A DNA stretch of 64,000 nucleotides from a virus. The notes below the pieces were generated by a model. That model made no database searches. It was not told where the DNA came from and saw only the letters and a list, made by a program, of their open reading frames with translations. The position numbers and the translations under genes are program-made. Numbering within the stretch: position 1 is the first letter of the stretch; every line of letters begins with the position of its first letter. The stretch spans positions 1 to 64,000 of the IMG/VR virus record IMGVR_UViG_3300032246_000393. The stretch is one strand, 5' to 3'. This document shows positions 9,278 to 16,020 of this stretch, one piece after another.

Positions 9278-9301
9278 ATACACATAAAAACCTATGTGTA
9301 T
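9278..9301 (+). promoter_or_regulatory. 5'-terminal hairpin of the P1 transcript
   Basis: A perfect 9 bp stem, ATACACATA at 9278-9286 and TATGTGTAT at 9293-9301, with a 6-base loop. The expected transcription start is near 9278, so the RNA would begin with this hairpin. Such 5' stem-loops commonly slow mRNA decay. A near-perfect copy of the palindrome follows at 9317. Confidence 0.7.
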
Positions 9302-9349
9302 CTGGGTTAGGCAGCACCTAACAATGTTAGATTAAAAGGACTAACAGTT

Positions 9350-9895
9350 ATGACAATCAATCAAATAGTCGGCGCGGTATCATCATTAGTTGCTGCAGCG
9401 CGTGAGCAGGCAGCGGAAGCGGCGGGGCGTTCGTACGGTGCTGAGCGTGAGTATGCAAAGGCGTTAAATGATGCGTTCGGTGATCTGAGCATTGCATGGT
9501 TCACAGTCGAGCACAATGCCAAGGGCGCGGAGGCTGACTTAGTGCATGCTGAAAAGGCGCTGTACTTTAAGGCGTTGCATGCTAAACACCCTTCCGGTAA
9601 ATACCCTAACCCTTCCGTACCTTGGGCGCGTGTACGCAAGTATGCACAAGAGGAACTCAAGGCGGCTTTCGATACTAACGAAGGCGAAGGCGGCGAAGGC
9701 GAAGGCGAGGGTGATTCAGTCGGCGCGAAGCATACTAGATCGTTGTCGTTGCGTATGACTGAGGAACTCACGTTGATCTGGAAAGCCGGACGCAAGGCCG
9801 AGAAGGACGGAACTATCCAAACCCGCGAAGCTGCAGCGTTGGTGCAAGTTGGTAATGCGTTGCAAGCATTAGGTCTGGACTTAGCAAGTCTGTAA
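9350..9895 (+). CDS. Hypothetical early protein, single-gene unit
   Basis: 181 aa. The N-terminal ~105 residues are Ala-rich and helical, a Gly/Glu linker of about a dozen residues lies near 113-125, and a second helical domain follows. AAGGA lies upstream of the ATG. It is the only gene between promoter P1 and a double terminator, so it is likely expressed early and strongly on its own. No known motif. A DNA-mimic or host-takeover role would be speculation. Confidence 0.85.
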   Translation: MTINQIVGAVSSLVAAAREQAAEAAGRSYGAEREYAKALNDAFGDLSIAWFTVEHNAKGAEADLVHAEKALYFKALHAKHPSGKYPNPSVPWARVRKYAQEELKAAFDTNEGEGGEGEGEGDSVGAKHTRSLSLRMTEELTLIWKAGRKAEKDGTIQTREAAALVQVGNALQALGLDLASL

Positions 9896-9913
9896 AATAA
9901 CCTAGTTTCACTT

Positions 9914-9938
9914 AACCCGCCGCAAGGCGGGTTTTTTT
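9914..9938 (+). terminator. Rho-independent terminator T1
   Basis: AACCCGCC and GGCGGGTT form an 8 bp stem closed by a GCAA tetraloop, followed by a run of seven T (9932-9938). It ends the P1 unit. Confidence 0.9.
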
Positions 9939-9941
9939 ATT

Positions 9942-9975
9942 GCCCGCGCCTAACAATGTTAGGTCGGGCTTTTTT
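9942..9975 (+). terminator. Second terminator T2 built around the palindrome
   Basis: GCCCG at 9942-9946 pairs with CGGGC at 9965-9969. The perfect palindrome at 9949-9963 extends the stem, and a T run (9970-9975) follows. It lies directly after T1, giving tandem termination. Confidence 0.85.
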
Positions 9976-9990
9976 GTTGCCTGAAAAACT

Positions 9991-10100
9991 ATGACCAACC
10001 AGTTCCCTATGCGGGCGTAGCCACATGATGCCTAACAATGTTAGATCGAGCAATGTTACAAAATACCGATGACCAACCAGTTCCCTGTGCGGGCGTAGCC
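9991..10100 (+). repeat. 32 bp direct repeat pair with a nine-codon mini-frame
   Basis: Copies at 9991-10022 and 10069-10100 differ at one base and start 78 bp apart. Each contains an ATG-to-TAG frame coding MTNQFP(M/V)RA, without a clear ribosome-binding site. A 19-base stretch in the DNA polymerase gene (21387-21405) matches the start of the first copy at 18 positions. Confidence 0.8.
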
Positions 10101-10457
10101 TTTGTTATGCTTTTCCACTCTGTTACGTTTCAATGTTACGAAATTAAGGGCTTTGTTACGTTTTGTTTTCGCTAAGTCATTGATTTTACAGCAATGTTAT
10201 ATGTTACGTTTATTTTCGCAAGTGAGCAAGGCTAGAAAAGTTTGTTCGAGGTCATCGGCGAGTGCAATTCGCACCACAATAGAAAATCTGCAACCGCTTT
10301 ATAATATATTTTTCACATAACATTATAACATTACACAACTAAACTCTCTCAAAACGTAGCACCAGCGCGGCTTTTCGAATGTTACGTTTCCTGTTACAAA
10401 TTGAACTTTTTAACGCTTTTTCCGTAACAGCTTTTGTAACACAGCCACGACTAAAGG

Positions 10458-10486
10458 TTGACTTGGCTATAACTTTGTGGTATACT
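10458..10486 (+). promoter_or_regulatory. Promoter P2 (sigma70 type)
   Basis: -35 TTGACT at 10458-10463, 17 bp spacer ending in TGTGG, -10 TATACT at 10481-10486. It shares GACTAAAGGTTGA upstream with P3. It reads into the gene at 10589. Confidence 0.9.
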
Positions 10487-10495
10487 ATAAGTATA

Positions 10496-10526
10496 GTGGG
10501 AAAACGTAACAAAGCAACACACCCAC
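10496..10526 (+). promoter_or_regulatory. 5' leader hairpin of the P2 transcript
   Basis: GTGGG (10496-10500) can pair with CCCAC (10522-10526) at the expected RNA 5' end. A perfect palindrome copy follows at 10536. The arrangement parallels P1 and P3, but this loop is long and the stem only 5 bp. Confidence 0.45.
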
Positions 10527-10588
10527 GACATCGTGCCTAACAATGTTAGGTGCAACAAACGTAACAAAGCCCATTAACAGGAGGGAAC

Positions 10589-10777
10589 ATGCAACGCGGA
10601 CACATTGAGGTATCTAAGTTGTTCCAAGCCAACGGATACATCGTATCTATCTACTCAAACAAAACCGAGCTGTACAACTTTGTCGGTCAAGACGTGCAAG
10701 AGCTACTGCAGAAGGCGCAAGTCTGGGCAAACAACCAAGAGCTGCGCATCGTAGCAACCATGCAACTATTCAACTAA
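10589..10777 (+). CDS. Small early hypothetical protein
   Basis: 62 aa, alpha/beta in appearance, first gene after promoter P2 with a strong AGGAGG site upstream. No known motif. It is followed within 10 bp by a gene whose start codon lies in a palindrome copy. Confidence 0.75.
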   Translation: MQRGHIEVSKLFQANGYIVSIYSNKTELYNFVGQDVQELLQKAQVWANNQELRIVATMQLFN

Positions 10778-10787
10778 GAGGCTAACA

Positions 10788-11006
10788 ATGTTAGGTAACA
10801 ACGAAGATGCACGTTATCTGTGCGTAGTATGTGGCGGCTTCATTGACCATCAACGCTACCGACTCGGTTACAAGCTGTGCCTACCATGCGGTGAGGATGC
10901 AGCCAAACAAGTCAAGCACACAATCGCCCCGATAAACAAAAGCAACTACATGTATATCAGCGACTTATCACAACTGAAACAACTCAACCCCAAGAGGACA
11001 ACATGA
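10788..11006 (+). CDS. Small zinc-ribbon protein
   Basis: 72 aa with two Cys pairs, CVVC at about 12-15 and CLPC at about 31-34, fitting a single zinc ribbon. The ATG is inside a palindrome copy (10781-10795), so the protein begins MLG, and AGAGG lies just upstream. It may bind nucleic acid or a host protein. The end overlaps the next start by four bases. Confidence 0.8.
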   Translation: MLGNNEDARYLCVVCGGFIDHQRYRLGYKLCLPCGEDAAKQVKHTIAPINKSNYMYISDLSQLKQLNPKRTT

Positions 11007-11230
11007 ACGAAGCACTACTAGATGAAACACTACGCCGGATGCAGTCCAAGCTATTCGCAACTAAGGACTCGATACCCGAAGCTATTCAGTACGCATACGA
11101 CGTGATCGACTCGGGCGGTAGTAACAAAGCAGCTATGTACACAGTTGTGCATGTGCTAATGAACACAATCGCCGAGGAAGTCCGGCACATAACAATGTTA
11201 GGTGAGGGCGATGAAACAGGAGGTGAGTGA
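11003..11230 (+). CDS. Small hypothetical protein with palindrome inserted near C-terminus
   Basis: 75 aa, mostly helical. The palindrome copy at 11188-11202 is read as H-I-T-M-L-G, close to the C-terminus. It overlaps its neighbours at both ends (ATGA junctions), indicating coupling. Function not recognised. Confidence 0.75.
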   Translation: MNEALLDETLRRMQSKLFATKDSIPEAIQYAYDVIDSGGSNKAAMYTVVHVLMNTIAEEVRHITMLGEGDETGGE

Positions 11231-11364
11231 TGGAAAAGTTAACACCGAAGCAACTAGCCGAGGTGCTACCAATACTAAAGAAGCTGCGGCTGATGATGCA
11301 AGCCGACCCAGACTTGACGCTGCGCATCAAACATTTACTACGAGCACTTGAGGAGGATAGGTGA
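11230..11364 (+). CDS. 44 aa hypothetical protein
   Basis: Begins MEKLTPKQLAEVLPILKK and is Leu/Lys-rich, with helical character. The start overlaps the previous stop by one base and the stop overlaps the next ATG by one base, so it lies in a tightly coupled gene series. Function unknown. Confidence 0.65.
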   Translation: MEKLTPKQLAEVLPILKKLRLMMQADPDLTLRIKHLLRALEEDR

Positions 11365-11648
11365 TGGAGAACCGAGACAGGCAGGGCAACTTACTTGCCT
11401 TTGCGAACGATTACCAAGAGGGCATGCAGTTGCGTGATTACTTTGCGGCTAAGGCATTACCCGCTTTGATGCCACGATACAGAGAGATGTTTGATTTAAA
11501 TGTGTTCGAGGATTGGCATGATGATGTTTTACCTGAGATGGCACATGAATCGTACGCATTGGCTGATGCAATGTTGCAAGCAAGAGATGAGAAGTATGGT
11601 GTTTGGTTAAAACGTAGGATGGAAAAATACAGGGAGGAAAACAAATGA
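11364..11648 (+). CDS. Conserved small phage protein (DYFAAKAL type)
   Basis: 94 aa from the ATG at 11364, which overlaps the previous stop and has AGGAGG upstream. The GMQLRDYFAAKALPALMP segment and a later ALADAMLQARDEK segment form a pattern common in small early proteins of many phages. No biochemical role is known to me. Confidence 0.8.
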   Translation: MENRDRQGNLLAFANDYQEGMQLRDYFAAKALPALMPRYREMFDLNVFEDWHDDVLPEMAHESYALADAMLQARDEKYGVWLKRRMEKYREENK

Positions 11649-11824
11649 AACCACGTAATCACGTAGCCCGAGCGCAACAGTCGGGAGCAGGTAAGCACAA
11701 GGACAAGAACGATACGGCTATGGAGCTAGCACTACGCCGAGCGTTTGAGGAAGCGAAAGATATTATGCGCGAGCGTAATGCAATGACAACACCTAACAAT
11801 GTTAGGAGGGGGAAGCATGGATAA
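11645..11824 (+). CDS. 59 aa basic hypothetical protein containing a palindrome copy
   Basis: Starts inside the previous gene's end (ATGA overlap). Basic, with a helical middle. A perfect palindrome (11792-11806) is read in frame as P-N-N-V-R near the C-terminus, and its right arm also contributes to the GGAGG site of the next gene. Function unknown. Confidence 0.65.
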   Translation: MKPRNHVARAQQSGAGKHKDKNDTAMELALRRAFEEAKDIMRERNAMTTPNNVRRGKHG

Positions 11825-11900
11825 GGACGAGTTGCTGCTCTGGGCAATGGTAGTTATGGCTATATTCTTGGCGTATTTAGTAGCCTTTGAGGGGGTGTGA
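11817..11900 (+). CDS. 27 aa single-membrane-segment peptide
   Basis: Begins MDKDELLLW and then has one hydrophobic helix covering most of its length. A strong GGAGGGGG site lies upstream, supporting translation. It overlaps the previous gene's end. It may be a membrane modulator, but no family was recognised. Confidence 0.5.
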   Translation: MDKDELLLWAMVVMAIFLAYLVAFEGV

Positions 11901-11901
11901 T

Positions 11902-12939
11902 ATGAGCGGGTTTGCAACGATAGGCCGACTTGAACGGCTGAGGGATTACCGAGAAGCGGAGTTGTTCTACAACAGCGTGACACCCATACGTGGCAGGGCT
12001 GAAGTAATCAAACCGCTAGGTGCGCGACGTGATGCTGACAAGTACCAGATTGTTAAGGGTGGTAATGATGTGTTCGGTCACTTTTATGCGGCTAAGTTAT
12101 ACAACACATACGTCGTTAAGTTTAGGGAAGATGGCGAGATCGTAATCAATACAGGCGGGTATAACACAGCGTTGACCATGCAGTTTATTGCTGAGGTCTT
12201 AGGGATAGGTGCGAATAGACAACGAGGTAGTAATGTTTTCCGCATTAGCGGTGAGAACTACATCACCAAAGGCAACGACGAGCTACGCATAAAGCACATA
12301 GGCAACGGACAGTTTGACATCATCAGCGAGAACAAACACTTCCACTATGTGATTAACCGTAGCGGGGCTAACAATGTTAGGAAGCGTACCGCTGACTTCC
12401 GAGGTTACTTGAAGGGCTTCATATCCCTGCGTACACAGGAGGTTAAGAAGTATGGAAACGCCTACGAGATGGTGTGCGTACCGAGGACTGAGTTCGCCGA
12501 GATATTTGGTACACGAGTGGAAGAAGATTGGAGTGGTAAGGAGATTTCCTTACTTAAGTCTGATCGCTTTCATTACCTGACGGACAAACGGCATAACTAT
12601 ACGAAGTTTATGGAGAACAGCCGAGCGTTAGACGCATTGGCAAGATCAAGTGACACGCAGGACTACTACATTGCAGCAATGATGCTGTGTGCGGGGGCAT
12701 CGCATGAGACGTTCGTGAGACTAGACACCAAAACAGAGGAGCACTTGCGAGTTATGCCGAGCGGCATCATCGAGACGTTCGACGAGTCACAGTTCAAGCT
12801 GTATGCAAGCGAGGTGCTGACGATGGTTGAGGTAGGTAAGGGCAAAGTGCCTAACACTAAGTACGACAGTTGGGCTGACCCAACGCCTAGTGATAACGAG
12901 TACAGCAGAGACAACGACACTTTAGTAATCAAGGTGTGA
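11902..12939 (+). CDS. Large early protein of unknown function
   Basis: 345 aa from the ATG at 11902 (GGGGGTGTG upstream). Mixed alpha/beta, soluble, no Walker or catalytic motif seen. Residues about 156-160 (A-N-N-V-R) are encoded by a palindrome copy at 12367-12381. It is the last gene before promoter P3 and I see no terminator between, so P2 transcripts may read through. Confidence 0.85.
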   Translation: MSGFATIGRLERLRDYREAELFYNSVTPIRGRAEVIKPLGARRDADKYQIVKGGNDVFGHFYAAKLYNTYVVKFREDGEIVINTGGYNTALTMQFIAEVLGIGANRQRGSNVFRISGENYITKGNDELRIKHIGNGQFDIISENKHFHYVINRSGANNVRKRTADFRGYLKGFISLRTQEVKKYGNAYEMVCVPRTEFAEIFGTRVEEDWSGKEISLLKSDRFHYLTDKRHNYTKFMENSRALDALARSSDTQDYYIAAMMLCAGASHETFVRLDTKTEEHLRVMPSGIIETFDESQFKLYASEVLTMVEVGKGKVPNTKYDSWADPTPSDNEYSRDNDTLVIKV

Positions 12940-12946
12940 CTAAAGG

Positions 12947-12975
12947 TTGAAGTTAGTATAACAATGTGGTATAAT
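12947..12975 (+). promoter_or_regulatory. Promoter P3 (sigma70 type)
   Basis: -35 TTGAAG at 12947-12952, 17 bp spacer ending in TGTGG, -10 TATAAT at 12970-12975. The surrounding sequence, from GACTAAAGG to AGTGGG, is homologous to P2. It drives the AAA+/VWA module. Confidence 0.9.
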
Positions 12976-12980
12976 ATAAT

Positions 12981-12998
12981 AGTGGGAATTCAACCACT
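12981..12998 (+). promoter_or_regulatory. 5' leader hairpin of the P3 transcript
   Basis: AGTGG (12981-12985) and CCACT (12994-12998) form a 5 bp stem with an 8-base loop at the expected RNA 5' end (about 12982). A perfect palindrome follows at 13009-13023, then a CATTAACAG stretch also present in the P2 leader. Confidence 0.6.
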
Positions 12999-13069
12999 AA
13001 CAACGCCGCCTAACAATGTTAGGTATAACAACGTAGTGCAAACAAGTCCATTAACAGAAGGAGCTAACA

Positions 13070-14134
13070 ATGGCTGAAGTAACTTTCGGTAAGACAATTT
13101 CCCTAGATCAAGCTGTCTCTTTGATCGTGAGTAACCCTGAACTTAGGTTCATGTTACGTGGCGAGCCGGGGATAGGTAAGAGTTGGATGCTAGAGGTTAT
13201 CGCTTCAAAGCTAGGCTATGGTCACGCATACATTGACGTGCCTAACTTAGACTTGGGCGACATCGCAATGCCAGTCATCAACCACGAGACAAAGACTACC
13301 CACTACTACCCTAACGCTAGGTTCGGACTGCATGACGGTAAGCCTATGGTCATTATGCTTGACGAGTTCAGTAAGGGAGCCGACCCAGTAAAGCACATGC
13401 TGCATCCGATGCTAGAGAAAGCTAACCCGCGACTCGGTGACATACCGATACCTAACAAAACCATAGTCTTTATGACAGGTAACTTAGCTACTGACGGCGT
13501 AGGCGATACGCTGAAGGCACACACTCGCAATCGTATCGTGGAGGTACACGTGCAGAAACCTAATGCAGACCAATGGGTAGCGTGGGCTATTGAGAATGAC
13601 GTAGAGGCTGAGGTCATTGCGTGGGTATCACGCTATCCGCACGTATTGGCTAGCTATACCGACCCTGCGCAATCAGAGAATCCGTACATCTTTAACCCAA
13701 AGCGTGCACAAGCTGCGTTCGTATCACCACGTTCGTTGGTAACAGCATCTAACATTGTTAGGACACGTTCGCAGAACCATCCTGATGCAATCATCGCTGC
13801 GTTGACTGGTGCTATTGGCGAGAGTGGTTCGCGTGACATGCAAGCGTACATCGAGTTCTCGGATCAGTTGCCGACATGGGAGCAGACTATTGAGCACCCT
13901 ATGACTACGAAGATACCCACAGACCCAGGGGCTTGCGCAATCATTGTGTTCGGTGCAATCGCACGTATCACTAAGGAGAACATCACACCGTTCATGCAAT
14001 ACCTCGCACGAATGGATGCCGAGTGGCAAGCCGCGTTCGTAATCAATACAGCTAAGTCAGAAACTAAACAACAAATTGCATTTACGTGCAAAGCGTTTAG
14101 CGACTGGGTTGCTAAGAACATGGACATCATTTGA
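13070..14134 (+). CDS. MoxR-type AAA+ ATPase
   Basis: 354 aa. Walker A GEPGIGKS at 31-38, Walker B VIMLDEF at about 94-100, sensor-1-like VFMTGN around 133-138 and an Arg-rich stretch after it. MoxR-family ATPases act as chaperone-like motors with VWA partners, and a VWA-metallopeptidase gene lies two genes downstream. AAGGAG precedes the ATG, with GCTAACA (half the palindrome) as spacer. A palindrome variant at 13748 is read as N-I-V-R inside the protein. Confidence 0.9.
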   Translation: MAEVTFGKTISLDQAVSLIVSNPELRFMLRGEPGIGKSWMLEVIASKLGYGHAYIDVPNLDLGDIAMPVINHETKTTHYYPNARFGLHDGKPMVIMLDEFSKGADPVKHMLHPMLEKANPRLGDIPIPNKTIVFMTGNLATDGVGDTLKAHTRNRIVEVHVQKPNADQWVAWAIENDVEAEVIAWVSRYPHVLASYTDPAQSENPYIFNPKRAQAAFVSPRSLVTASNIVRTRSQNHPDAIIAALTGAIGESGSRDMQAYIEFSDQLPTWEQTIEHPMTTKIPTDPGACAIIVFGAIARITKENITPFMQYLARMDAEWQAAFVINTAKSETKQQIAFTCKAFSDWVAKNMDII

Positions 14135-14149
14135 TAGGGGAGCCTAACA

Positions 14150-14359
14150 ATGTTAGAGCATGTGTACTACTGGGCGTGGCGTGAGGAGGACAACCCACAG
14201 AGTTACGCCACACCTGATGACAAGAAGCTGTATCGAGTCTTTAGAGCATCGAAGAGTAGTACTCGGGGTATACCTTTAACTGAGACTATGAGTAGGGAAG
14301 AAGCAAAACAGAAGTGCGAAGAGATAGTTAAATTAACTCAAGGGAAGGAAATTAAATGA
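14150..14359 (+). CDS. Small hypothetical protein between AAA+ and VWA genes
   Basis: 69 aa. Its start codon is within a palindrome copy (14143-14157) with GGGGAG upstream. The stop overlaps the VWA start by four bases. It contains a Trp/Tyr-rich N-terminus and a helical C-terminus. Function unknown; possibly an adaptor, judged only from position. Confidence 0.7.
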   Translation: MLEHVYYWAWREEDNPQSYATPDDKKLYRVFRASKSSTRGIPLTETMSREEAKQKCEEIVKLTQGKEIK

Positions 14360-15552
14360 GCGAAGAACGCCGTTTGCAGAAGGCCAAGATCAGCCTAATG
14401 CGTAGTGAAAGGTTCGCGTTGTTTAGCGGCATCCTAATGGTTGGGCGTACGTCAGTAGACGATAACGTGCCGACTGCATGTACCAACGGGCGCGACGAGC
14501 GGTATGGTCGTGAGTTCGTTAAGAAGTTGAGAGACCCCGAGCTTGCGTTTGTTGTGATGCACGAGGGCATGCACAAGTGTTATCGACACCTAACTACGTG
14601 GCGCAAGCTATACGAGGAGGATAAGGTGTTAGCTAATGCTGCATGTGACCACGTGATTAACCTACAACTACGTGACCTTGACCCCGAGGAGAAGATCATA
14701 GCGATGCCGAGGTATCGGGATGGTGAGAAGAAGGGTGAGTTCATGGGCTTGATTGACGAGCAGTATCGTGGCATGAACGCCAAGCAAGTGTTCGACCTAC
14801 TAAAGCAGAAGTATGGGCGTGGAGGTGGTGGCGGTGGTGAGAACTTTGATGAGCACGATTGGGATGGAGCCAAAGAACTTACCGAAGAAGAGAAGAAGAA
14901 ACTCGAACGCGACATTGACGTTGCTGTGAGGCAAGGACTAATGACGCACGAGAAAATGGTAGGGAAGGGAACTGGTGGGATTTCTCGGGAACTTGAGCAA
15001 TTGCTCGAACCAAAAATTGATTGGCGTGAGGTGTTGCGTGAGTTCGTTAAATCTACGTGCCGAGCAAGAGACACGTCATCATGGCGTAGACCGAACCGGC
15101 GCTATCTGGCTACGGATACGTACATGCCTAGCATGATCGGGCAGCGCGTTGGACACTTGGTTATTGCTATCGACACATCAGGTTCGATTGGTGGTGACGA
15201 GTTGGCTGAGTTCTTATCCGAGGTGAAAGGTATTGCCGAAGAAGTTAATCCTGAGAAGGTTGACTTGCTGTACTGGGGCACGAGTGTTGAAGGGCATGAG
15301 GAGTATAGCGATGCGGACGTGGCTAACATTGTTAGTTCAACCAAGCCAATTGGTGGAGGTGGTACTGCACCTAGCTGTATTTCAGAATACATAGCCGAGA
15401 ACAAGATCGACCCCGAGTGCATCATCGTGCTGACTGATGGGTATGTTGGTGACGATTGGGGTAGTGAGTGGAACGCGCCGTTGCTGTGGGTGATTACTGG
15501 AGGTAACAAAGTAATGGCTGCACATGGCAAGACTATTCATGTGGAGAAGTGA
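14356..15552 (+). CDS. VWA-domain metallopeptidase-like protein (DUF2201 type)
   Basis: 398 aa. HEGMH at 69-73 is an HExxH zinc-binding site in the N-terminal domain. A Gly-rich loop and an acidic helix lie around 156-190. The C-terminal VWA domain has a MIDAS motif starting at D273 (DTSGSIG) and a later LTDGY segment. This fits proteins pairing DUF2201-like metallopeptidase and VWA domains that work with MoxR ATPases. A palindrome core at 15322-15336 is read as A-N-I-V-S. Confidence 0.88.
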   Translation: MSEERRLQKAKISLMRSERFALFSGILMVGRTSVDDNVPTACTNGRDERYGREFVKKLRDPELAFVVMHEGMHKCYRHLTTWRKLYEEDKVLANAACDHVINLQLRDLDPEEKIIAMPRYRDGEKKGEFMGLIDEQYRGMNAKQVFDLLKQKYGRGGGGGGENFDEHDWDGAKELTEEEKKKLERDIDVAVRQGLMTHEKMVGKGTGGISRELEQLLEPKIDWREVLREFVKSTCRARDTSSWRRPNRRYLATDTYMPSMIGQRVGHLVIAIDTSGSIGGDELAEFLSEVKGIAEEVNPEKVDLLYWGTSVEGHEEYSDADVANIVSSTKPIGGGGTAPSCISEYIAENKIDPECIIVLTDGYVGDDWGSEWNAPLLWVITGGNKVMAAHGKTIHVEK

Positions 15553-15761
15553 TGGGCAAAGTTAAGGTAGGAGGTATTCATACGATGAGGCAGCGACTTG
15601 CTGAAGCGTACGAACGTCAATCCAAGATCACGTATTACCGCATCGAGGACATTGACGGTACGTTCATGATAGCAACTACGCCTAATAGAGGTATCGTCAA
15701 GACTAACTTAACCGAAGCCGAGTGCAACGCATGGATGCGCATACTTATGGGGGGTGAATAA
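15552..15761 (+). CDS. Small hypothetical protein
   Basis: 69 aa from the ATG at 15552, which overlaps the VWA stop. Compact alpha/beta, ending with a Trp-containing helix. A similar ending (AECNAWMRIL here, KQAVAWIKLL at 17250) suggests the two small proteins are related. Function unknown. Confidence 0.7.
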   Translation: MGKVKVGGIHTMRQRLAEAYERQSKITYYRIEDIDGTFMIATTPNRGIVKTNLTEAECNAWMRILMGGE

Positions 15762-16018
15762 TGGCAATAATAACCCTACAGCAAATGAAACAGGCTGCGT
15801 TAGCTATTCTGAACCAAAGTTTTGCTCAGAGTTACCCGCCGACTATTGAGTATCACGCTAGGCGTACCGATGATAACCCGAAGGTATGGAAGGTGGTGGA
15901 GCTAACAATGTTAGGTAAAGAAGTAGTAAATATGAAGGAGCTTGCGACTGACTTGAAACGTAACCGAGCAGAAGCATTAGTAAGACTGTTACGTAATAAC
16001 CAGAAAGATGGGAGCTAA
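15761..16018 (+). CDS. Small hypothetical protein with palindrome-encoded segment
   Basis: 85 aa. The palindrome copy at 15901-15915 encodes L-T-M-L-G in the middle of the protein. It overlaps the previous stop by one base. Basic helical C-terminus. No known family. Confidence 0.7.
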   Translation: MAIITLQQMKQAALAILNQSFAQSYPPTIEYHARRTDDNPKVWKVVELTMLGKEVVNMKELATDLKRNRAEALVRLLRNNQKDGS

Positions 16019-16020
16019 TT

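Larger units (their letters stand above)
8706..9349. other. Divergent control region between head genes and early genes
   Basis: 644 bp with no convincing gene, separating leftward late genes from rightward early genes. It holds three ~21 bp direct repeats (8832, 8875, 8932), two copies of a G-rich element (about 9019-9034 and 9103-9116) each preceded by GTACTG 12-20 bp upstream, a first copy of the palindrome at 9207, and promoter P1 at 9243. The leftward late promoter must lie here or nearby. A weak sigma70-like match on the minus strand has TAAATT at 8733-8738 and TTGCTT at 8755-8760, 16 bp apart. A replication origin here is possible but unproven. Confidence 0.6.
10121..10566. repeat. Cluster of eight TGTTACG motifs
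   Basis: Direct copies at 10121, 10134, 10154, 10202 and 10380; inverted copies (CGTAACA) at 10423, 10505 and 10560. Orientation flips just before promoter P2. In 450 bp far fewer than one copy of a 7-mer is expected. They may be operators or iterons for a phage or host DNA-binding protein. Confidence 0.75.
9896..10588. other. Repeat-rich intergenic region before P2 unit
   Basis: 693 bp without a convincing gene. It contains terminators T1 and T2, a 32 bp direct repeat pair, copies of the palindrome at 9949, 10031 and 10536, eight TGTTACG/CGTAACA motifs (10121-10566), and promoter P2 at 10458. A 72-codon open frame at 10102 lacks a ribosome-binding site and overlaps the motif array, so I treat it as non-coding. 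Confidence 0.8.

Noticed and set aside
9361-9795. 144-codon antisense frame inside the first early gene
   Set aside because: Ser/Ala/Pro-rich shadow of the plus-strand gene, which has promoter, ribosome site and terminator.
10102-10320. 72-codon open frame in the intergenic region before P2
   Set aside because: No ribosome-binding site, Leu/Arg/Cys-rich and unlike phage proteins, and it overlaps the TGTTACG array.
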